Shown: piece after piece, positions 1 to 6,149 of the stretch
How the letters are laid out: each line of letters begins with the position of its first letter
Numbering within the stretch: position 1 is the stretch's first letter
From: Sedimentisphaerales bacterium
GTDB lineage: Bacteria > Planctomycetota > Phycisphaerae > Sedimentisphaerales > Anaerobacaceae
NCBI GenBank assembly: GCA_030630905.1
Contig: DAOVMB010000110.1
Coordinates: forward strand, 1-7,267
Length of the DNA: 7,267 nucleotides
Direction: 5' to 3'
The notes under the pieces: generated by a model
The model's input: only the letters and a program-made list of their open reading frames with translations
Told to the model about the DNA's origin: nothing
Database searches by the model: none
Translations under genes and position numbers: made by a program

Positions 1-119
1 AAAAACAAAGCCAATTTTCAAAGGGGATAAATGAGCGTAAGTATCTATTAAAAAAAGGATTACAGGAAAATTTGGCCATTTCGGGCTGCGAAAAAACAAA
101 GCCAATCAAAGCCAATTTT
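1..119 (+). repeat. AT-rich intergenic repeat region with CAAAGCCAAT motif
   Basis: The 10-bp motif CAAAGCCAAT occurs three times: 6-15, 97-106 and 107-116, the last two in direct tandem. A longer 15-bp match, AAAAACAAAGCCAAT, is at 1-15 and 92-106, exactly 91 bp apart. CAAAGCCAATTTT is at 6-18 and 107-119. Because 91 is not a multiple of three, the copies fall in different reading frames, which argues against a coding repeat. Between the copies lie a purine-rich AAAGGGG, an ATG with six codons (31-51, MSVSIY then TAA) and an A-run. I recall similar short dispersed intergenic units in Phycisphaerae genomes, but cannot confirm that here. The left end is cut by the window, so more copies may lie outside. 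Confidence 0.6.
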
Positions 120-127
120 AAGGCTTT
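91..127 (-). terminator. Possible rho-independent terminator of the operon
   Basis: On the minus strand, 36-72 bases after the TAG stop of the last gene, AAAGCC (127-122) can pair with GGCTTT (113-108) around an 8-base AT loop. It can also pair with a second GGCTTT (103-98), which is followed by G and then TTTTTT (96-91). The second pairing puts the T-run directly after the stem, as a terminator needs, but leaves a long 18-base loop. The stem is only 6 bp, so strength is uncertain. The position at the end of the operon supports the call. Confidence 0.42.
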
Positions 128-140
128 ATGGCGCTTTTGA

Positions 141-163
141 GGGGCGGGTTCTTGTTCCCCCCC
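141..163. other. GC-rich inverted repeat at the operon end
   Basis: GGGGCGGG (141-148) faces CCCCCCC (157-163) across an 8-base spacer, TTCTTGTT. Seven G-C pairs are possible if C145 is bulged. It touches the TAG stop of the 874-residue protein. No T-run follows on either strand, so it is not a classical terminator. It could stall or protect the 3' end of the mRNA, or be chance. Confidence 0.4.
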
Positions 164-2787
164 TATTGCTGGCCGATGGCCTGTATGATTGCTTGTTTGG
201 CCTTCTCTGTCGCTGGGTTGTAGGGATAATCCTTGCTCAACTGGGCGTAAACGGCTTTGGCCTTTTGAAGGTCTTTCAAGCCGCACGAGGCGATGACCTG
301 GCGGGCAAGGACTTCCGCGATGTCGTAATCGCTCAATTGCAGGTGCTTGAGGCGTTCGGTTAGGTGAAACGCAGCATGAAATTCCGCTCTTGCAAGGTGG
401 ATATCAAGTTTGACGAGATTCACGCCGGGCGAAAAAATCTTCGCTGGATCCTCAGCGACGACCGTTTCGATATTCGCCATCGCGTAATCTAACTGGTTCG
501 GATCGGTCTGGTTTTCCGCCAGAACTCTGGCGTGTCTGATGAGTCCGGTATGTTTGACTTTCAGATTGGCTTTGCCAGCCAAGTTAGAGGATGCACTGAG
601 CTGCTCGACTATTTCGACAGCCTTCATGGTCCGGTCCAATCCCAGCATTGCCTGGGCCTTCGCCAGGGCCGAGCGGCGAGCGAGGTCGTCGCGCATGGAG
701 TTTGAAGCAGGCAGTTGTTTGAGTACCGCAAGGGCCTGGTCGTTTTTCCCGAAATACGCGGTCAGTATCTCAGCTTCACAGATGCCTGCTTTTTGCCGGA
801 CGGGTGTGTCCGCAGTTGGTTTTTGCCGGAGACGAGTGAAAAGTTCCAGTGACTTGCCGTATTGTTTCAGTTCGGGCCCGAGCAGATAGCGGCCGAAATC
901 GAAAATGAAATCCGCATCCTCGGATTCCTGCACCAGGGCGGCGAGGTTTCCGGTCAGTCCCGTTGTGGCGAGTTCTTTCCAGCCGGGCCGGCCCGCTTTG
1001 TCGGCCAGAATGAAAAGATTGACCAGGTCTTTGGGCGGGGTCTTGTCGAGATTCCGCTGCTGGACGGCCTTGTCGAAAGAGTCTGTGTCGTTAAGGTTCA
1101 TGAAGCATTTGTCCCATAGCGGGTGAACATAGACTTCGTGTTCGCTTCTGGCCAATACTTTTCCTTGCAGGGCGACTTGAAGCCGGACTTTGCGAAGTCC
1201 CGAGCGCAGAAAAACGCGCTCTACTGTTTCGCCCTCTGCGGACGTGCCATCGTCGAAGGTCCACTGGTACGAATACCGGGTGAGTGGATCGGGTCTGATG
1301 GCGTCGAATTGCATCGTAACGAAACATGGGCCGGTCTGTTCGAGACGGAAATTGTCGATGGGCGACCATTCGAAAGCGGCATAAACCTGGTTCGGCTCGC
1401 TGAGGTTTGCGGAAACGGCTCTGAAGCGACCGATGCCGACAAAATCCGTTCTTGTCATGACCCGCAATTCTTTGTTGGGTTTCTTCCATGCCGCCGCGGC
1501 GAACATTTCCCGCCACGGGCTGCAAAGGAAGTATTCCAGCTTATGAACGCCGGGCTTGAGCGTGATTGTGCCCTGTTTCTCCCCTCGACGAGCCCTGTTG
1601 ATGTCGTGCTTAGCGGGCCAGCTGACGACCAGCTTGTCATCGACGGATATATAAGAGTCGTAGCGAGAGATTGTAGCGAAGCGGTACTTGCCGTTTTTGG
1701 CCGTTTTGAAAAAACCCTTATAATGATGGAACACGAATCCGCCCCGAGTGGGTGTCTCGTGTTCCGGCATATTATGGATGTTGAACGCATGGTGAATATC
1801 GTCCACAAGGCTGCTTCCAACCGGTTTGGCCACATCGTTAAAGGTTTCCAAAAACTCCGGCAGCCGGTCCGACGAGCTGAGACCTCGCTTGGCCCACTTT
1901 GTCTGAAGCACAAGTCCCGCCTTTGGCTCCCACGATTGGCTTGGATTTGTGTGCTTGTCTTTGGGCACGAGATAAACCAGATAGCTCGGATTACCCCTGG
2001 GATTTTCAAAAAGAATATCCATCGGCTCGCCCCGCCCGGCGGACAAAACCATGCTGTTAACTCTGGCCCCGCTGTTAGTGGCGATGACTTCCGGAACGCA
2101 GTTCTCCGGGTTGTGCCCCGGCGTATAAAGACGTACAAGAGAAACCTCCGGGTATGCGCCTTTGAGCATAAATCCCGGGTCCACCCACTTGGCCCGGTTC
2201 CGGTATTTGTTCTCCGAGGCCTTTGTGATGAGCCTGAGCTGTTTGCTGCGGGCGGGGATTGCGGTATTGATTTCGGCCAGCGGTCTCTTCGGCGTAAGCG
2301 GGCCGGCACGGAATATAAGCCTCTTGTCGGCGTAAACCTCGAATGTAACCGACGTATTCGGATCGGCGCGATCGACGATCCCTGCTCTCGCGACAAAATG
2401 GATGTAGTCTCGTTTAAGATTATAGGTAATAAAACTGGAGCCGAAGGATGGAAGAACATTCTGACACAGCTTTCCATTGATTTGGTACCTTTTGGTCCAC
2501 TTGTACTCGTCGATCCATTTTTTCACGTTCTTCGATTTCTTGTCGGGCGGAATATCGAGCAGCGAAACATCCGGAATAAGCGAATGCGAATAATCTTTTT
2601 CGATTCGAAATCGAATTTCGGCGTCTTTCTCGTGCCAGCCGGTTGTGCCGGTCGGCTCATGGGACATGGCGGAGGTCATAATCGACAAAGCGACCAGGGC
2701 GCAGCACAGAAATTTCCTGAAATGCCCCGGAGTTTGCGCGGCCGTAGTTGTATTTCTCCGGATTGTCAAAGCGACAGGCAGCATCAT
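163..2787 (-). CDS. Exported multidomain protein: NPCBM-like, PA14-like, PKD, TPR-like
   Basis: An 874-residue protein starting ATGATG and ending TAG. A signal peptide is clear: a basic stretch at residues 22-25 (HFRK), a hydrophobic core at about 26-40 and a plausible signal peptidase I site after AMS at 40-42. The n-region before it is unusually long, and there is no lipobox. Residues about 104-207 resemble an NPCBM domain (pattern S-F-I-T-Y-x-L, then VTFEVYADKRLIF, then KQLRLITKA and WVDPGF). Residues about 349-437 resemble PA14 (GKYRF at 366-370, SYISVDDKLVVSW at 378-390, ITLKPGVHKLEY at 408-419, Trp434). Residues about 490-555 are a PKD domain with WTFDDG at 509-514. Residues about 625-872 are alpha-helical and TPR-like, ending with the YAQLSKDYPYNPATEKAKQ type of repeat. 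NPCBM and PA14 domains are often carbohydrate-binding in other proteins, and TPRs mediate protein contacts. No hydrolase domain is present, so it is more likely a binding or structural partner than an enzyme. It is the last gene of the visible operon. Confidence 0.93.
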   Translation of the reverse strand: MMLPVALTIRRNTTTAAQTPGHFRKFLCCALVALSIMTSAMSHEPTGTTGWHEKDAEIRFRIEKDYSHSLIPDVSLLDIPPDKKSKNVKKWIDEYKWTKRYQINGKLCQNVLPSFGSSFITYNLKRDYIHFVARAGIVDRADPNTSVTFEVYADKRLIFRAGPLTPKRPLAEINTAIPARSKQLRLITKASENKYRNRAKWVDPGFMLKGAYPEVSLVRLYTPGHNPENCVPEVIATNSGARVNSMVLSAGRGEPMDILFENPRGNPSYLVYLVPKDKHTNPSQSWEPKAGLVLQTKWAKRGLSSSDRLPEFLETFNDVAKPVGSSLVDDIHHAFNIHNMPEHETPTRGGFVFHHYKGFFKTAKNGKYRFATISRYDSYISVDDKLVVSWPAKHDINRARRGEKQGTITLKPGVHKLEYFLCSPWREMFAAAAWKKPNKELRVMTRTDFVGIGRFRAVSANLSEPNQVYAAFEWSPIDNFRLEQTGPCFVTMQFDAIRPDPLTRYSYQWTFDDGTSAEGETVERVFLRSGLRKVRLQVALQGKVLARSEHEVYVHPLWDKCFMNLNDTDSFDKAVQQRNLDKTPPKDLVNLFILADKAGRPGWKELATTGLTGNLAALVQESEDADFIFDFGRYLLGPELKQYGKSLELFTRLRQKPTADTPVRQKAGICEAEILTAYFGKNDQALAVLKQLPASNSMRDDLARRSALAKAQAMLGLDRTMKAVEIVEQLSASSNLAGKANLKVKHTGLIRHARVLAENQTDPNQLDYAMANIETVVAEDPAKIFSPGVNLVKLDIHLARAEFHAAFHLTERLKHLQLSDYDIAEVLARQVIASCGLKDLQKAKAVYAQLSKDYPYNPATEKAKQAIIQAIGQQ
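2784..2787 (-). promoter_or_regulatory. ATGA stop/start overlap at the second junction
   Basis: The minus strand reads GAAATGATGCTG. TGA ends the 1121-residue protein and the overlapping ATG begins the 874-residue protein. Unlike the first junction, this one has a good GGAG site just upstream, so the downstream gene may be translated both by coupling and by fresh initiation. Confidence 0.65.
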
Positions 2788-5700
2788 TTCTGCTCCGTTG
2801 AATTGCCGGTGGTCTGCGCCTGCGCGAGGGCCTCGAAGTAGGCGCTGACCATCTGGTTGTAGCCCTTGAAGTCCAGCGTCTTTTTCCTGGAGAGTATATT
2901 TTGAAGCTTTCTGGCCAATTTGTTATCGTTGGTGTACTGAATCGCAAGCTGCGAGCCGACGGCACTGTGAGACTTCCTCAGGCCGTCGACGGTTTCCGCG
3001 TAAGCGTTTCTGATTGCGATTCCGTCGCTGCGCCGAATCGATTCTTCGAGCCTTTGCATGGCCTGGATCGAAATCTCCAATTCGGTTGCCGAGAGGTTGT
3101 GACGTTTGAGCTTTGTCACCACGTCCTCCGAGGTCTGCCTGATTTCCTGCTGCGTCTGTATAGTCGCACGCATCATATCGAGCACCTTGGGCGGCAGCTT
3201 TCCGCCCATGCCGAATTGCGTAGTGCTGTCGGTGGTTTTGCCGAGGCCGGTCCCTCCCGTAGCGGCGCCGACGTCCTGGTCCTCGACCTGACCGGCTTCC
3301 AGCGGCGTGTTGGATACGCGCTCTCGCAGGGCGTACTCGTTCTGCTGCAGGTCCTTGGCAACCGGTTCGACAAGCTGGCCGTCGGACATGCCGCTGCGGC
3401 CGGCACCGCTTCGGCCCTCGAGCACATTGTCCTCCGGCCTCTGGTCGCCGGTCTTGCCCTTGGCGCTCGTGCTGCTGATAGTTCCATCGGCAACAGGTCC
3501 GGCAGTATGGTCAAGAGAATTGAGATAGCTCCCGATATCTTCGACCTCCGGCCGCATCTCTTCTTCCGATGTGATCAAGTCACCAACCAAATCCTCCAAC
3601 TCGCTCGGAAGCTCGGCGAGTGGGGCCATCAATTGTTCGTCTTCGGGAATTTCCGCTACGAATTGAATATTGTCATAAAATCCCAGTGTCGCTTCGCAGT
3701 TTATCATCAGTTCTTCGGCCATCTCGACCGCTTCGGTTTCAAGACGATACGCATCCTCCCTGGCCTGCTGCATTTCGGCGGCTTCTTCGGCTTTATCGGC
3801 CAGCTCTTCGGCCTTCTCATAGACGCTCTTCATCGACTCGACCATCTGGCTGTCGCCGAAATCGAGAAGATTCATATTGCTAAGGTCATTGACCAGGCTC
3901 GAAAGGATTTCGGCGAGCTTCGACTGGTCGATTGCAAGGTCTTCCAGCAGCTCTTCGTCCTCCTCAGAGAAATCCTCCGGCGGCTGATCGAGAACCATCT
4001 GCCGTTTTTGCATGATGTCCTTCTGCTGTTTTATGAATCCATCAAGCTCCTTGACTGTATTTTCCAGCGTTTCTTCCGGAGTCGGGCTGAGCGATTCGTC
4101 GGTTTGCCCCAAAAGCTCGGCCATGGCCTTCTCCGCATCGATCTGGCTTTGTTTGGCCACGATACCTTTCAGAGCAATAAGCTGATCGAGCAGGAAGACC
4201 TGCTGCTTCTCGACCGACTTGAGAGCGTAGGAAGCGGAGCTGTTGTCGATTTCGTTGCTCTGGCCCGTCTCGGTTATCTTTCCGAGAATCCTTTTGTGCT
4301 CATCGTCCCGCAACTCGATAAGCCGGGCGACAAATCCGGGCTTCGGCTCGCTGGATACTTCCCATGCCCGGATCATGTGAGATCCGACTACGTTCTGTTT
4401 TTGCTTCATCTGCGTCAGATGGCTCTTGAGAGAAGCCAGGTTGTCCGCATCGGCACGATTTGCATCGACAACATCGTCGAGATTCGCCGTCAGATTGACC
4501 GTAACACCCAGGGCTGTTTGCTGTGCTTTGATGGCCTTATCCAGTTCGGCAAAAGCGTTGCTGCTCGGGTCATCCTCGGAGATTGTCATTTCTTCGAGAG
4601 ATTTTACCTGCAGCATGAGCGGCTTCGAGTTGCCGACGTGTCCTGCCGGGCTGAAATCCTCGCAGAATGCCTGCAGAACGTAGCTGCCGCCCGGTTTGAA
4701 CAAGCTTGCATCGATCGACAGCAAAAGAGTCTCTCGCGATTCGGTCTTTCCGGGTGGGCCCTGGTAGTCCCAGCTTTCTATAGTTGCTTCGGAACTGCCG
4801 GTCCTTGCCGACTTATGTGTCACGTAAATTCGCTTGGCTCCGAAATCATCGTATGCCTGGATATCGAGCCTGAGCCGTTCTCCCAGATTGACCCGTCTGT
4901 TGAGATCGGATGTGACAAATTCCACCTCAGGCCTTCGATCCTGCTGTGTGAGGACGGGGGCTTCGGCGATTTTTATTCGCTTCTCGAATCCTTTTGCTTT
5001 GACTTCTATCTCGTAGGATTCGGCCTGCCGGAGCTTCGTTTTGGCCCTCCAGAGTCCGCTGGTGTTCTCGAAGGCGATCCAGTCGCCGGAGTCTTTGTAC
5101 CACAGGCCTTCGGCGCTTTTGTTGAGTTTGACATCGATAGTGACATCGGAGCCGGCCGGGCCGGATAAGGCCTCGGGCGGGCCGAGAAGGCTGATACGTT
5201 TGGCGCCGGTGTACGAAGGAGCGAGAATGTGAAACTCGGATTCACTGATGCGTGGCACCCTGTTGACTGTCACTTTGGTGCTTGGCGTATAGGTGTTCGC
5301 AGCAAAGACGCGAAAAGCAAAGGATTCGTTCACTGACTTGAAAGTGTAATGATAGCGATTACGCCCTTCGGCCGATGACTGCATCGTTGTGGTTTTGTTA
5401 TTGCCTCTCTCGTCGCTGACATAATCACTTGCACGCTGCCAGGCGATTTCCGGATACTGGGCCAGCGAATCGTCACTTTTAAGGCCCATGACTTCTACAA
5501 GTATCTCCAGATCGTCGCCTTCGGCCATGAATATATCGCCGGCCGGCGTAACTTTCAGAACCACCGAGCCTGCGGGAGGCACATCCCCTAAAGGCATGGC
5601 GTACCGCAACAGCGAATTGGCGAGATGGTGCCCCCGGCTGATGCCGTATAAGGACCACAGGATGATAAGAATCAAAAGTGCGGTGGCCCATCGAACCAGT

Positions 5701-6149
5701 TTTTTGTGCTGCCATAATTCATTCACGTTGGCTTTGGTCATCATTGCCGAGCCGGTGTTGATCGTTTCCCGGGCGAAGGGTTCTTCTTTAGGACTTAGCC
5801 GGGCCGATTCGAAGCACAGTGAGTTGATCAGCATATTTTCGGGAATTGCGAATTTGTCCTCGAGAAATAACGTTACCGATTCGAGCCTGTCACGCCGAAT
5901 GAGCGGTTGCAGCAAAAGCTGCCATAACTCAAAGCCCATCAGGCCCAGGCCGCCCAATGATACGGCCAGACGAAGCCCCGCCGGAAGATGCAGAAGATTG
6001 TCCGCCGTAAGCAGAACCAGCCACAGTCCAAGGCTCACTGTCAGCCAAATCAGCAGGCCCCGGAGCAGCCGGCTTGTGAGCATAAGCTTGCGGACTCTCA
6101 GTATTAGCTGGTGGACATCGTTATCGTATTCAGGTGGTATCGGTTTCAT
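2784..6149 (-). CDS. Large membrane-anchored DUF4175-like protein with periplasmic Ig-like and coiled-coil regions
   Basis: An 1121-residue protein that starts with ATG inside the stop of the preceding gene and ends with TGA inside the start of the next. Three hydrophobic segments are visible: about 27-49, 57-80 and 151-170. The loop between the second and third is charged (about 83-150, with RRDRLES and an LEDKF motif) and probably cytoplasmic, which puts the rest in the periplasm. Three beta-rich Ig-like stretches follow: about 190-298, 304-395 (beginning HILAPSYTG) and 405-516 (containing AYDDFGAKRIYV). Residues about 525-870 are helical and very acidic, with a coiled-coil-like run at 777-815. 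Residues about 885-985 are a Gly/Asp/Ser-rich linker, and 985-1115 are helical again. The layout, with N-terminal membrane segments, 'P-x-Y-T-G' and 'DDFG' beta domains and a long helical tail, fits the DUF4175-like proteins found beside MoxR/DUF58/vWA genes. The family call is from memory. I see no enzyme motif; a scaffold or envelope-stress role is inference. The start has only a weak purine-rich leader (GAGAATAG), so translation probably depends on coupling. Confidence 0.93.
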   Translation of the reverse strand: MKPIPPEYDNDVHQLILRVRKLMLTSRLLRGLLIWLTVSLGLWLVLLTADNLLHLPAGLRLAVSLGGLGLMGFELWQLLLQPLIRRDRLESVTLFLEDKFAIPENMLINSLCFESARLSPKEEPFARETINTGSAMMTKANVNELWQHKKLVRWATALLILIILWSLYGISRGHHLANSLLRYAMPLGDVPPAGSVVLKVTPAGDIFMAEGDDLEILVEVMGLKSDDSLAQYPEIAWQRASDYVSDERGNNKTTTMQSSAEGRNRYHYTFKSVNESFAFRVFAANTYTPSTKVTVNRVPRISESEFHILAPSYTGAKRISLLGPPEALSGPAGSDVTIDVKLNKSAEGLWYKDSGDWIAFENTSGLWRAKTKLRQAESYEIEVKAKGFEKRIKIAEAPVLTQQDRRPEVEFVTSDLNRRVNLGERLRLDIQAYDDFGAKRIYVTHKSARTGSSEATIESWDYQGPPGKTESRETLLLSIDASLFKPGGSYVLQAFCEDFSPAGHVGNSKPLMLQVKSLEEMTISEDDPSSNAFAELDKAIKAQQTALGVTVNLTANLDDVVDANRADADNLASLKSHLTQMKQKQNVVGSHMIRAWEVSSEPKPGFVARLIELRDDEHKRILGKITETGQSNEIDNSSASYALKSVEKQQVFLLDQLIALKGIVAKQSQIDAEKAMAELLGQTDESLSPTPEETLENTVKELDGFIKQQKDIMQKRQMVLDQPPEDFSEEDEELLEDLAIDQSKLAEILSSLVNDLSNMNLLDFGDSQMVESMKSVYEKAEELADKAEEAAEMQQAREDAYRLETEAVEMAEELMINCEATLGFYDNIQFVAEIPEDEQLMAPLAELPSELEDLVGDLITSEEEMRPEVEDIGSYLNSLDHTAGPVADGTISSTSAKGKTGDQRPEDNVLEGRSGAGRSGMSDGQLVEPVAKDLQQNEYALRERVSNTPLEAGQVEDQDVGAATGGTGLGKTTDSTTQFGMGGKLPPKVLDMMRATIQTQQEIRQTSEDVVTKLKRHNLSATELEISIQAMQRLEESIRRSDGIAIRNAYAETVDGLRKSHSAVGSQLAIQYTNDNKLARKLQNILSRKKTLDFKGYNQMVSAYFEALAQAQTTGNSTEQK
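2793..2796 (-). promoter_or_regulatory. Ribosome binding site for the 874-residue protein
   Basis: On the minus strand the sequence reads CGGAGCAGAAATGATG. GGAG lies 5 nt before the first ATG (2787) and 8 nt before the second (2784), so either Met could be used. The first ATG overlaps the upstream TGA. The motif lies inside the 3' end of the upstream coding region, so ribosome access probably depends on translation of that gene. Confidence 0.7.
6146..6149 (-). promoter_or_regulatory. ATGA stop/start overlap (translational coupling)
   Basis: The minus strand reads GAACCATGAAACCG. ATG starts the 1121-residue protein and TGA, shifted by one base, ends the preceding protein. No strong Shine-Dalgarno sequence precedes this ATG; the leader is only purine-rich. 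That favours re-initiation by ribosomes finishing the upstream gene. The overlap is seen directly; the coupling is inferred. Confidence 0.65.

Noticed and set aside
31..51. Six-codon frame MSVSIY with a good purine-rich leader as a small gene
   Set aside because: Six codons is too short to support, and it lies inside a probable non-coding repeat. Leader-peptide function cannot be excluded, but nothing downstream on the plus strand would be regulated by it.
1..119. CRISPR array
   Set aside because: The motif is only 10-15 bp, spacing is irregular (91 and 10 bp), and there is no run of regular repeats and spacers or nearby cas gene.
141..163. GC-rich inverted repeat as the main terminator
   Set aside because: No T-run follows on the minus strand (it continues TCAAAAGCG) or on the plus strand, so it lacks the second half of an intrinsic terminator.
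1455..2477. 340-codon minus-strand frame overlapping the 874-residue gene
   Set aside because: It lies wholly inside the real gene in another frame, with Arg/Ser/Pro-rich composition typical of out-of-frame reading.
1123..2841. 572-codon plus-strand open frame as a gene
   Set aside because: It is antisense in codon register to the 874-residue protein and runs across the gene junction. The minus strand carries recognisable PA14, PKD and NPCBM-like motifs.
2901..5168. 755-codon plus-strand open frame as a gene
   Set aside because: It is the exact codon-register antisense of the 1121-residue protein. Its translation shows no domain pattern, while the minus strand has membrane segments, Ig-like motifs and coiled coils.
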